A DNA stretch of 64,000 nt from Micromonospora haikouensis (GTDB taxonomy: Bacteria; Actinomycetota; Actinomycetes; Mycobacteriales; Micromonosporaceae), in NCBI RefSeq assembly GCF_900091595.1, contig NZ_FMCW01000029.1:50906-114905 (forward strand), read 5' to 3'. Positions within the stretch are counted from its first letter, which is position 1, and every line of letters begins with the position of its first letter. Below, in pieces: positions 1 to 7,420 of the stretch. The position numbers and the translations under genes are program-made. The notes under the pieces were generated by a model, which was given only the letters and a program-made list of their open reading frames with translations, had not been told where the DNA came from and ran no database searches.

Positions 1-421
1 CGTCGAGGATCACCCGCGGCACGGGAAGCTCGTGCGGCACGGGCCGGTCCCCGGCGTCGCGCCGCCCCCGGATCATGGCGACCGCCGTGGCGAGCATCAT
101 CAGGGCGAACCCGGTGAGCAGGACGGCGGCCGGGACGTACGCGGCGAGGCGGCCTCCGGCGTACGCGCCGGTCATGCCGGCGAGGCCGAAGACGAGGCCG
201 GTGCGCCAGCGCACCCGGTGCGCGCGGGCGTGCGGCAGGACGCCGACGGCGCTGGTGGCGCCGACGACGAGCAGCGAGGTGGCGATCGCCTCCTTCGCCG
301 GCAGGTCGGCGACGTAGACGAGCAGCGGCACGGCGAGGATGGAGCCGCCGCCGCCGAGCAGGCCGAGGCTGACGCCGATGAGGACGGCGAGGCCGACGGT
401 CAGGGCCAGGCTGCCGGTCAC
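1..421 (-). CDS. TauE/SafE-family sulfite/sulfur-anion exporter (C-terminus beyond window)
   Basis: Predicted integral membrane permease of the TauE/SafE family, which exports sulfite, sulfoacetate or thiosulfate-type anions. About 140 N-terminal residues are visible. They start with a hydrophobic helix followed by the glycine-rich signature LLGGGGSILAVP, then further helices (KEAIATSLLVVGATSAVG; LVFGLAGMTGAYAGGRLA; VLLTGFALMMLATAVAM). The reading frame is still open at base 1. GTG at 421-419 is chosen because it overlaps the TGA of the upstream rhodanese gene (GTGA), implying translational coupling. Context (rhodanese plus two persulfide-dioxygenase-like genes) suggests export of sulfite or thiosulfate made during persulfide oxidation (inference). 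Confidence 0.85.
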   Translation of the reverse strand, partial: MTGSLALTVGLAVLIGVSLGLLGGGGSILAVPLLVYVADLPAKEAIATSLLVVGATSAVGVLPHARAHRVRWRTGLVFGLAGMTGAYAGGRLAAYVPAAVLLTGFALMMLATAVAMIRGRRDAGDRPVPHELPVPRVILD

Positions 422-1023
422 GACCGCCGCCCGGCGGTCGAGCCCTCGCGGAGCTGGCCGACGATGGTGTCGAGGTCGCAGCTCGCGCCCCGGTTGTAGG
501 GCAGCCTGCCCAGCAGCATGCCCATCGCGCAGGTGTTGGTGAGGGCGGCGACGGTGAGGCCCGCGCCGATGGCGGCGGCGACCCACTTGAGGCCGGGGAC
601 GAGCACCGATCCCAGGACGGCGACCAGGACGATCGAGCCGGCGACGAGGCGGACCTGCCGTTCCAGGTCCCAGCGCGGGACGCCCTGCCGGACGGGCGCG
701 TGGGCGGCCTGCCAGGCCAGCATCCCGCCGTCGAGGACCTTGAGGTGGGGCAGCCCGACCCCGGCGAGGGTCTGCCCGGCCTGGGTGGCGCGCGCGCCGG
801 AGCGGCAGATCAGCACGACGTCCTCGTCGAGGTGGTTGCGCAGCTCCTCGCGGTGCTCGCGCAACAGGTCGAGCGGGACGTTGTAGGCGCCGGGGATGTG
901 CGCGGTCTCGAACTCGGCGGGGGTACGCACGTCGAGCAGGCGGGGCGCGCGGCCGGAGTCGATCAGCTCGCGGAGGCCGGCGGCGTCGAGCGTGGCCGGG
1001 CGGGTGTTCTCGGAAGTGCTCAT
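418..1023 (-). CDS. Rhodanese-domain membrane protein (YgaP-like, DUF2892)
   Basis: 201 residues. The N-terminal rhodanese domain (about 10-110) carries the persulfide-forming loop CRSGARA (active-site Cys) after DVVLI and the LDVRTPAEF entry motif. It is followed by a DUF2892-type segment (about 120-185) with two hydrophobic helices, as in E. coli YgaP. It probably carries sulfane sulfur at the membrane. ATG at 1023-1021 overlaps the TGA of the upstream MBL/rhodanese gene (ATGA), and its own stop overlaps the exporter start, so the three genes form one tightly coupled operon. Confidence 0.88.
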   Translation of the reverse strand: MSTSENTRPATLDAAGLRELIDSGRAPRLLDVRTPAEFETAHIPGAYNVPLDLLREHREELRNHLDEDVVLICRSGARATQAGQTLAGVGLPHLKVLDGGMLAWQAAHAPVRQGVPRWDLERQVRLVAGSIVLVAVLGSVLVPGLKWVAAAIGAGLTVAALTNTCAMGMLLGRLPYNRGASCDLDTIVGQLREGSTAGRRS

Positions 1024-2429
1024 GTCTCCTCGTTCCTGTTGTCGGTCCCGGTCGGTCGGGTCTGGGCCCGCTCGAACCGGTCGTCGATGACGACGACCTC
1101 CCGGCCGGCGTTGGCCAGCAGGGACGCGGCGGCGGTGGCGCGGTAGCCGGAGCCGCAGTGCACCCAGACGGTGCCGGCGGGCACGTCGGCGAGGCGGTTC
1201 GGCAGGTCGGGCAGGGGGATGTGCACCGCGCCGTCGAGGTGGCCGGCGGTCCACTCGTTGGTCATCCGGACGTCGAGCAGGACGTCCGGCGCGGGCAGGC
1301 CGGCGGGCGGGTGTCCGGCGCGGGCGGCGGCGAGCGCGGGGAAGTCGGCCGTGGGCAGCTGCCGTAGCTGCTCCGGCCGGGCCGCCCACCGCTCGGGCGC
1401 GCCCGTGGCCTGGGCGGCGGGCCGGTCGATGCCGATGCGCGCCAGTTCCCGCTGGGCGTCGGCGACCTGCTCGGGGGTCTCGGCGAGCAGGGTGAGCGGG
1501 GCGCCCCAGTCGATCAGCCAGCCGAGCCAGGTCGACATCGGCCCGTCGAGGCCGAGGGCGACCGTGCCGGCGAGGTGCGACGCGGCGTACGCCTTGCGGT
1601 GGCGCAGGTCGACCACCCACTGCCCGGCGGCGAGCCGGTGGCTCAGCTCGGCGGCGTCGGCGCGGGCCGCCGGGGTGAGGTCGACCGGCGCGGGTCCGGC
1701 GGCGTTGGCCACGCCCATGTGGGCGTAGTAGGCGGGGTAGGCGTCCAGCCCGGCGAGGGTCTCGGTGACGAAGTCGTCGGCGGCGAGCCGCAGCACGGGG
1801 TTGACCCGCCGTTCCCGGCCGATGGTGGAGTCCGGCGCGTCGGCCTGGCTGGCCGAGCAGAAGCTGCCGAAGCCGTGGGTGGGCCACACCTGCGTCCCGT
1901 CGGGGAGCAGGTCGGCCAGCCGTCGGGCCGAGGCGTGCTGGCGGTGGGCGAGGTCGTGGGCGTGCCGCCGCCCGAGCAGGTCGGTGCGTCCGGTGGTGCC
2001 GAACAGCAGGGAGCCGCCGGTGAAGACGCCGACGGGCCGCCACCGGCCGGCGGCGGCTTCGTCGAGGACGTACGACAGGTGGTGGAAGGTGTGGCCCGGC
2101 GTGGCCACGGCCCGCAGCCGCAGGGTGTCGGAGATGGCGACGGTGTCGCCGTCGGTGACCGGGTCCCGGTCGAACCGGACGTCGTCGGCGGCGGCGACCA
2201 GGTATCGCGCGCCGGTCAGGCGGGCCAGTTCCAGGCCACCGGAGACGTAGTCGTTGTGCAGGTGGGTCTCGACCACGTGGGTGATCCGTGTCCCCTTCGT
2301 GCCGGCGAGGTACAGGATGCGGTCGACGTCGCGCTGCGGGTCGACCACGACGGCCACCCGGCCGTCGGAGGCCAGGTAGCTGCGGTCGCCCAGCGACGAG
2401 GTCGCGACAACGGACACGTCGAGCGTCAT
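1020..2429 (-). CDS. MBL-fold persulfide dioxygenase-like/rhodanese fusion protein
   Basis: 469 residues. The N-terminal metallo-beta-lactamase domain (about 1-240) has the iron-site motif ETHLHNDYVSGG, ATPGHTFHH and PTHGFGSF, as in ETHE1/CstB-type persulfide dioxygenases. Two rhodanese modules follow. The first (about 265-345) lacks an obvious catalytic Cys. The second (about 375-460) has LLDVRMTNEW and the active-site loop HCGSGYRA. It likely oxidises glutathione-type or low-molecular-weight persulfides to sulfite and passes sulfur on. ATG 2429 follows a GGAGGG ribosome site. A CsoR/CstR-like palindrome lies just upstream, so repression relieved by persulfide is likely (inference). Confidence 0.87.
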   Translation of the reverse strand: MTLDVSVVATSSLGDRSYLASDGRVAVVVDPQRDVDRILYLAGTKGTRITHVVETHLHNDYVSGGLELARLTGARYLVAAADDVRFDRDPVTDGDTVAISDTLRLRAVATPGHTFHHLSYVLDEAAAGRWRPVGVFTGGSLLFGTTGRTDLLGRRHAHDLAHRQHASARRLADLLPDGTQVWPTHGFGSFCSASQADAPDSTIGRERRVNPVLRLAADDFVTETLAGLDAYPAYYAHMGVANAAGPAPVDLTPAARADAAELSHRLAAGQWVVDLRHRKAYAASHLAGTVALGLDGPMSTWLGWLIDWGAPLTLLAETPEQVADAQRELARIGIDRPAAQATGAPERWAARPEQLRQLPTADFPALAAARAGHPPAGLPAPDVLLDVRMTNEWTAGHLDGAVHIPLPDLPNRLADVPAGTVWVHCGSGYRATAAASLLANAGREVVVIDDRFERAQTRPTGTDNRNEET

Positions 2430-2447
2430 TGCGTACTCCCTCCACAA

Positions 2448-2463
2448 ATACCCCTGGGGGTAT
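2448..2463. promoter_or_regulatory. CsoR/CstR-type operator 1
   Basis: ATACCCCTGGGGGTAT is a 7-2-7 inverted repeat 18 bp upstream of the minus-strand MBL/rhodanese start. The ATACCCC/GGGGTAT arms match the known operator style of CsoR-family repressors, including the persulfide sensor CstR. No csoR/cstR gene is visible in this window. Confidence 0.7.
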
Positions 2464-2552
2464 GCTGTCGGCGGACTGCGCCCCAGGCCGGGCGCACCAC
2501 GGTCTACCCGCGCCCGCCGTCGCCATGCGGGCCGCGCGCCACCGGGTCGAAC

Positions 2553-2568
2553 ATACCCCCGGGGGTAC
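2553..2568. promoter_or_regulatory. CsoR/CstR-type operator 2
   Basis: ATACCCCCGGGGGTAC is a near-perfect palindrome midway in the divergent intergenic region, with the same arms as the sites at 2448 and 2620. Confidence 0.68.
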
Positions 2569-2619
2569 GCGATCCGCCAGCGGCCCACCCGGAAAGGGAC
2601 GGGACCTTCGACCCGGAAT

Positions 2620-2635
2620 ATACCCCGGGGGGTAT
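2620..2635. promoter_or_regulatory. CsoR/CstR-type operator 3
   Basis: ATACCCCGGGGGGTAT, extendable by one paired base on each side (2619-2636). It lies 49 bp upstream of the plus-strand MBL/rhodanese start, where it would overlap the promoter. With sites 1 and 2 it makes three copies in about 190 bp. Confidence 0.72.
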
Positions 2636-2684
2636 ACGCTACAGTCGGTGTACCGCCGACCATCACCGCAGAGGAGACCGGCCC

Positions 2685-4064
2685 ATGTTGTTCACGCAGT
2701 ACTACCTCGACTGCCTGTCCCAGGCGTCCTACCTCGTCGCCGACGAGCGCACCGGCCGGGCCGTGCTGGTCGACCCCCGCCGCGACATCGGCGAATACCT
2801 CGCCGACGCGCGGGCGCACGGGCTGACCATCGAGGGAGTGATCAACACGCACTTCCACGCCGACTTCCTCGCCGGCCACCTGGAGGTCGCCGCCGCGACG
2901 GGCGCGTGGATCGGCTACGGCCGGCGCGCCGAGACCGAGTACCCGATCCGCAAGCTCGCCGACGGCGAGCGGATCAGCCTCGGTGACGTCACCCTGGAAA
3001 TCATGGAGACCCCGGGCCACACCCCGGAGTCGATCAGCGTCCTGGTCTACGAGCACGCCGCCGACCCGGTGCCGCACGGCGTCCTCACCGGCGACGCGCT
3101 GTTCATCGGCGACGTCGGCCGCCCCGACCTGCTCGCGTCCCTCGGCGTCACCGCAGAGGAGCTGGGCGCGATGCTCTACGACAGCGTGCAGCGCAAGTTG
3201 ATGGGCCTCCCCGACGAGGTGCGGGTCTTCCCCGCCCACGGGGCGGGCTCCGCCTGCGGCAAGAACCTCTCCACCGAACGGCAGTCCACCATCGGCGAGC
3301 AGCGCCGCACCAACTACGCCTGCGCGCCGATGAGCCAGGAGCAGTTCCTCGCCCTGGTCACCGGCGGCCAGCCGGCCGCGCCGGGCTACTTCGCGTTCGA
3401 CGCCGTGCTCAACCGGCGGGCGCACGAGCTGTTCGACTCCCGCGCCACGGCCCGCCCGCTCACCGCCGCCGAGTTCGCCGGGGCCCGCGCCGACGGCGCG
3501 GTCGTCGTCGACGCCCGCGACCCGCAGGAGTTCGCCGCCGGGCACGTCGCCGGGGCGATCAACATCCCGGCCGACGGCCGGTTCGCCGAGACCGCCGGCA
3601 GCGTGGTGGCGCCCGACCGCGCGGTGCTCGTCGTGGCGCCGGAGGGCCGCGAGGAGGAGATGGTCGTACGGCTCGCCCGGATCGGCTTCGACCGGGTCCT
3701 CGGCCACCTGCGCGACGCGGGGGCGACCCTGGCCGAGCTGGCGTCCGAGACGAGCCGGGCCAGCCGGGTCACGGCGACGGAGCTGCGCGCCGCGCTCGAC
3801 CGCGCCGAGCCGCCGGTCGTGCTCGACGTCCGCAACGGCGGGGAGCGGGAGCAGGGGGCCATCGCGGGTTCGCTGCACATCCCGCTGGCCGAGCTGACCC
3901 GTCGCCTCGACGAGGTGCCCGCCGACCGGCCCGTGGTCGTGCACTGCGCCGGGGGTTACCGTTCCTCGGTCGCGGCGAGCCTGCTGCGCAGCGCCGGCCG
4001 GCGGGACGTCTCCGACCTGCTCGGCGGCTACGGCGCCTGGCGGGCCGCGTACGCGCAGGTCTGA
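2685..4064 (+). CDS. MBL-fold persulfide dioxygenase/rhodanese (CstB-like)
   Basis: 459 residues with CstB-like architecture. The metallo-beta-lactamase domain (about 1-245) has NTHFHADFLAGH, ETPGHTPESI, TGDALFIGDVGRPDL and FPAHGAGSACG. A middle rhodanese-like domain without a visible Cys follows (VVVDARDPQEF; about 265-350). The C-terminal rhodanese (about 365-455) has LDVRNGGERE and the catalytic loop HCAGGYRSS. The expected reaction is O2-dependent oxidation of persulfides to sulfite/thiosulfate. ATG 2685 follows GAGGAG at 2671. It is divergent from the other sulfur operon and shares its operator region. It is the better match to classical persulfide dioxygenases because the HxHxD motif is intact. 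Confidence 0.9.
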   Translation: MLFTQYYLDCLSQASYLVADERTGRAVLVDPRRDIGEYLADARAHGLTIEGVINTHFHADFLAGHLEVAAATGAWIGYGRRAETEYPIRKLADGERISLGDVTLEIMETPGHTPESISVLVYEHAADPVPHGVLTGDALFIGDVGRPDLLASLGVTAEELGAMLYDSVQRKLMGLPDEVRVFPAHGAGSACGKNLSTERQSTIGEQRRTNYACAPMSQEQFLALVTGGQPAAPGYFAFDAVLNRRAHELFDSRATARPLTAAEFAGARADGAVVVDARDPQEFAAGHVAGAINIPADGRFAETAGSVVAPDRAVLVVAPEGREEEMVVRLARIGFDRVLGHLRDAGATLAELASETSRASRVTATELRAALDRAEPPVVLDVRNGGEREQGAIAGSLHIPLAELTRRLDEVPADRPVVVHCAGGYRSSVAASLLRSAGRRDVSDLLGGYGAWRAAYAQV

Positions 4065-4085
4065 CCGCCGGCGGCAGCGGCCACG

Positions 4086-4126
4086 GGCCGGGCCGCCCCC
4101 GACGTGGGATCGGGGGCGGCCCGGCC
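4086..4126. terminator. Bidirectional hairpin terminator
   Basis: A perfect 17-bp stem (arm GGCCGGGCCGCCCCCGA) with a 7-nt loop sits between two convergent genes ending at 4064 (+) and 4132 (-). It has no clear U tract, which is common in high-GC actinobacteria. Confidence 0.85.
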
Positions 4127-4131
4127 GTCGG

Positions 4132-5232
4132 TCAGGCCGTCGCGGTGCAGCTCAGCGTCGGGGTGCTGGCCGCCCCCGACCCGGTGAAGCCGAAGCTGGC
4201 CTTCCCCCCGGCCGCCAGCGTGCCGTTGTAGCTGGCGTTGCGGGCGGTCACGGTCGACCCGCTGGTGGTGACCGTGGCACTCCAGGAGGAGGCGATCTGC
4301 TGCCCGCCGGACCACGTCCAGGTGACCGTCCAGCCCCGGATCGGGCTGCTGCCGGCGGTCACCTCGACCTCGCCCTGGAAGCCGCCGGACCACTGCCCGG
4401 TGGACTTGTAGACGGCCGAGCAACCGGCGGAGGCCGGCGGCGTGGTCGCGGGCGGGGTCGTCGCGGGCGGGGTGGTGGGCGGAGCCGTGGTCGGCGTGGT
4501 GGTCGGCGGCGGGGTGGTCGGCGGGGTCGTCGTGCCGCCGAAGTTCACGTCGCTGCACAGGTAGTAGGACTGGTCCGAGTGGCTGGCCTGCCAGATCGTG
4601 TAGACGATGTGCCGTCCGGTGCGCCCCGGCGCGTTCGCCGGGACCTGGATCGACACGCCCTGGCTCTCCTTGGTCGGCCACTGCGACGCCGGGGTGTTGC
4701 CGATCTGGCCGACCAGCTCCAGGTCACTCCACGCCAGCGGCTTGGTCAGGGCGTTGAAGCCCTGCTTGGTGACGTACACCCGGATGTAGTCGGCGCCGTG
4801 GCTCGCCTGGTCCCACAGCTTGACCTTGAAGCTGTTGGAGACGTTGGTGGTCTTCCACGCGCCGAGCGCGTCGAGGGAGTTGTAGCGGCCGTCGCCGGTG
4901 TGGCCGGCGCTGCACAGCTGGCCGTCGGGGATGGCGGCCTGGTGGTTGCCGGCGACGCCCTCGCGGTACAGGCCGTTCCAGTTCCACATGGCCGACGCGT
5001 TGTACTGCCAGGCCTGCCAGCACATCGGGTCCTCGGTGGCCATGGCCGGGTTCTGGAAGTCGCTGCCCCAGCGGGCCCAGCAGCCGTAGTTGCGGGACGC
5101 CGGGTCGACGGTGGAGCCGTGGGCGGCGGCCGGGTTGGCCAGCGCGGTGGTCAGCAGCAGCGCGGCGGCCGCGCCGACGGCAAGCAGCCACGCCACGAGG
5201 GGGATGCGACGTGATCGGACGAGATGGGACAC
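4132..5232 (-). CDS. Secreted AA10 lytic polysaccharide monooxygenase with C-terminal CBM2
   Basis: 366 residues. A signal peptide (basic start, hydrophobic core about 11-33, cleavage after NPAAA) leaves His38 as the mature N-terminus (HGSTVDPASRNYG). His111 in CSAGHTGDG is the second histidine-brace ligand for copper. The AA10 domain runs to about residue 230 (YYLCSDVNFGG), then a Thr/Pro linker, then a CBM2 (about 268-366; GQWSGGFQGEVEV, WTVTWTW). It oxidatively cleaves crystalline chitin or cellulose; the CBM2 leans toward cellulose but does not decide it. GTG 5232 is chosen over longer forms because GGAGGG lies 4 nt upstream and the signal peptide then starts normally. Confidence 0.93.
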   Translation of the reverse strand: MSHLVRSRRIPLVAWLLAVGAAAALLLTTALANPAAAHGSTVDPASRNYGCWARWGSDFQNPAMATEDPMCWQAWQYNASAMWNWNGLYREGVAGNHQAAIPDGQLCSAGHTGDGRYNSLDALGAWKTTNVSNSFKVKLWDQASHGADYIRVYVTKQGFNALTKPLAWSDLELVGQIGNTPASQWPTKESQGVSIQVPANAPGRTGRHIVYTIWQASHSDQSYYLCSDVNFGGTTTPPTTPPPTTTPTTAPPTTPPATTPPATTPPASAGCSAVYKSTGQWSGGFQGEVEVTAGSSPIRGWTVTWTWSGGQQIASSWSATVTTSGSTVTARNASYNGTLAAGGKASFGFTGSGAASTPTLSCTATA

Positions 5233-5351
5233 GGAGCCCTCCAGGGAAAGGTCGGACGACGACACCCGGACGGTCGGGAGTTGCCCGCTCCCGCGCCTGC
5301 TTGCGTGGCTCCCGCTGCGGCTCTGCCTGGCAGACTCCCACATGCATCGAA

Positions 5352-5371
5352 ACTAGTCAATCTTGACCAGT
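5352..5371. promoter_or_regulatory. 20-bp near-palindrome upstream of the LPMO gene
   Basis: ACTAGTCAATCTTGACCAGT has 10-bp arms with one outer mismatch pair and a non-paired central pair. Read on the minus strand it starts ACTGGTC, like half of a DasR (GntR/HutC) dre site, but the arms are 6 bp apart instead of 2. It is probably an operator for the LPMO gene; the regulator is unknown. Confidence 0.4.
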
Positions 5372-5378
5372 TCGGGTC

Positions 5379-5414
5379 GCTGCGGCGCGGGGCACGGACG
5401 CCCCGCGCCGCAGC
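5379..5414 (-). terminator. Hairpin terminator after the fucosidase gene
   Basis: A 15-bp perfect stem (arms include CTGCGGCGCGGGGC and GCCCCGCGCCGCAG) with a 6-nt loop lies 34 bp beyond the fucosidase stop. It separates the arabinofuranosidase-fucosidase operon from the LPMO gene. Confidence 0.8.
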
Positions 5415-5447
5415 GGCCCGGTCACCGGCGGGCGCGGGCGCGGACGG

Positions 5448-7370
5448 TCAGCTGGTGGTGCAGGTGATGCTGGCCGGCGGGTTGTTGGTGCCGTTCCAGG
5501 TCGCGGTGAAGCCGAACGTGGTGGACGCCCCCGCGGCGAGCGCGCCGTTGTAGGCGACGTTGGAGACCGTCACGTTCGACCCGCTCTGGGTGTGGCTGCC
5601 GTTCCAGATCTGGTTGATCACCTGGCCGTTGGGGAAGCTCCAGGACACCTTCCAGCCGTTGATCGGTGCCGCCCCGGCGGTGACGGTGACGTCGGCCTGG
5701 AAGCCACCGGACCAGGAGTTGGTGACGGTGTACTTCGCGGTGGCCTGGCCGGCCGGCGGCGGGGTGGTGGTGCCGGTCGGCGTCGGGGTCGGCGCCACGG
5801 TCGGCGACGCGGTGGGGGTGGGGGTCGCGCCGACGAAGGTCAGCTTCACCACGTACGCGAGGGCGCTGTACGGCGCGCTCGCCGACGGCATGGTGATGTG
5901 CAGGCCGCCCCCGTCCTGGGTGGGCCGGGGCAGGTTGATGTACGTGCCGGCGGTGGAGCCGAGCAGCTGCACGCCGGTCAGGTTGCCCAGGTTGACCCGG
6001 CTGGAGGTCATCGTGGTGATGGTCAGGGTGCTGCCCGGCCAGCCCATGACGGTGGCGTACAGGACGGTGTTGTTCTTGTTGCGGGTGAACCGGATGTCCT
6101 TGTTGGTGCCCGCGCGCGGCGTGACGAACGACCCGCCGCCCATCTGGGTGGGGCCCTCGCCGAAGACGGACCAGGCCCGGGTGCCGTAGATGGACTCGCC
6201 GAACCGCTTGAGGTGGTCGCCGATGCCCCGCAGGATGGTCTGCTGCCCGGACGGGATGACGCCGTCGGCCGTCGGGGCGACGTTGAGCACCATCGTGCCG
6301 TTCTTGCTGACCCGGTCGATCAGCGCGTGCAGCAGCGCGGTGGTCGAGTAGTAGCCGATCCCCTGGGTGTAGCACCAGCTGCTGCTGGAGACGCTGTCGT
6401 CGGTCAGCCAGTACGGGGTCTGGATGCCCGCCGGGCCGCCGCGCTCGAAGTCGTAGACCTCGCCGCGGTTGTTGAACCCGTCCTTGTAGGTGACCACCAC
6501 GTCCTTGTTCCACGCGACGGCCTTGTTGTAGTAGTACGCCAGGAAGTCGAGCCGGCGCGCCTCGTCGATGCGGCCCAGATAGAGGTCCTGCCAGATCAGG
6601 TCGGGCTGGTAGCCGTCGATGACCTCCCGCAGCTTGTCGGTCCACAGCTGCTGCTCGGTGGCGTTGTCGAGCTGCCCGTACAGCTTGCGCAGGGTGGTGC
6701 TGGACTGCTGCGGCACGTACTGGTAGTAGCCGCCGAAGTTCCACTGGTGGTGCAGCGAGACGAACAGCTTGAGGCCCTTGGCACGGATGGCGTCGGCGTG
6801 CAGCCGCAGCAGGTCCAGCTTCGGGCCGGTCGCCACGGAGTTCCACTCGTTGACCCTGCTGTTCCACATCGAGTAGCCGTCGTGGTGCTCGGCGACCGGG
6901 CCGGCGAACTTCGCCCCGGCGTCGACGAACAGCTGCGCCCACTCGTTGGGGTCCCAGTTGCCGCCGGCGGACTTGAGCTTCGGCGCGAACTGCACCCAGT
7001 TGCCCGCCTTGTCGCGGGCCCCGTTGATGAAGTTGTGGTACGGCCACGCGGACGGGTCGCCGAACACGCTCTTGTGGTGGTTGTTCTCGTACGAACCGTT
7101 GTTGTACATGTTGCGCGGGTACCACTCGTTGCCGAACGCGGGGACGGCGAACGCGCCCCAGTGGTAGTAGATGCCGAACTTGCCGTCCTGGAACCACTCG
7201 GCGGCCGGCGGGTGCTGGTCGACCGACGCCCAGGTCGGCGTGTAGCTCTGCGGCCCGGCGGTGGCCAGGGCATTGCGGACGCCGAGCAGGCCGGTGGCGG
7301 CGGCGACGCCGGTGGCGCCGCTCGCGATGAGCAGGCCGCGGCGGGTCAGTCGATGGGATGACGAGGACAT
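5448..7370 (-). CDS. Secreted GH29 alpha-L-fucosidase with C-terminal CBM2
   Basis: 640 residues. A twin-arginine signal (RLTRRGLLIASGATG) predicts Tat export. The GH29 catalytic domain (about 45-390) has FGIYYHWGAF, EHHDGYSMWNS and the nucleophile region DLIWQDLY (Asp262 by this numbering). A beta-sandwich domain (about 400-510), a Pro/Thr linker and a CBM2 (about 540-640; NSWSGGFQADVTV) follow. It hydrolyses terminal alpha-L-fucosyl residues, for example on xyloglucan; binding to plant cell wall via CBM2 is inferred. ATG 7370 is preceded by AGGAG at good spacing and puts the Tat motif near the N-terminus. It lies 50 bp downstream of the GH54 gene, so they are probably co-transcribed. Confidence 0.9.
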   Translation of the reverse strand: MSSSSHRLTRRGLLIASGATGVAAATGLLGVRNALATAGPQSYTPTWASVDQHPPAAEWFQDGKFGIYYHWGAFAVPAFGNEWYPRNMYNNGSYENNHHKSVFGDPSAWPYHNFINGARDKAGNWVQFAPKLKSAGGNWDPNEWAQLFVDAGAKFAGPVAEHHDGYSMWNSRVNEWNSVATGPKLDLLRLHADAIRAKGLKLFVSLHHQWNFGGYYQYVPQQSSTTLRKLYGQLDNATEQQLWTDKLREVIDGYQPDLIWQDLYLGRIDEARRLDFLAYYYNKAVAWNKDVVVTYKDGFNNRGEVYDFERGGPAGIQTPYWLTDDSVSSSSWCYTQGIGYYSTTALLHALIDRVSKNGTMVLNVAPTADGVIPSGQQTILRGIGDHLKRFGESIYGTRAWSVFGEGPTQMGGGSFVTPRAGTNKDIRFTRNKNNTVLYATVMGWPGSTLTITTMTSSRVNLGNLTGVQLLGSTAGTYINLPRPTQDGGGLHITMPSASAPYSALAYVVKLTFVGATPTPTASPTVAPTPTPTGTTTPPPAGQATAKYTVTNSWSGGFQADVTVTAGAAPINGWKVSWSFPNGQVINQIWNGSHTQSGSNVTVSNVAYNGALAAGASTTFGFTATWNGTNNPPASITCTTS

Positions 7371-7420
7371 GAGGGATCTCCTGGAGGGACGGGGGTGGGG
7401 TGGCATGGGGGGAAACCGGG

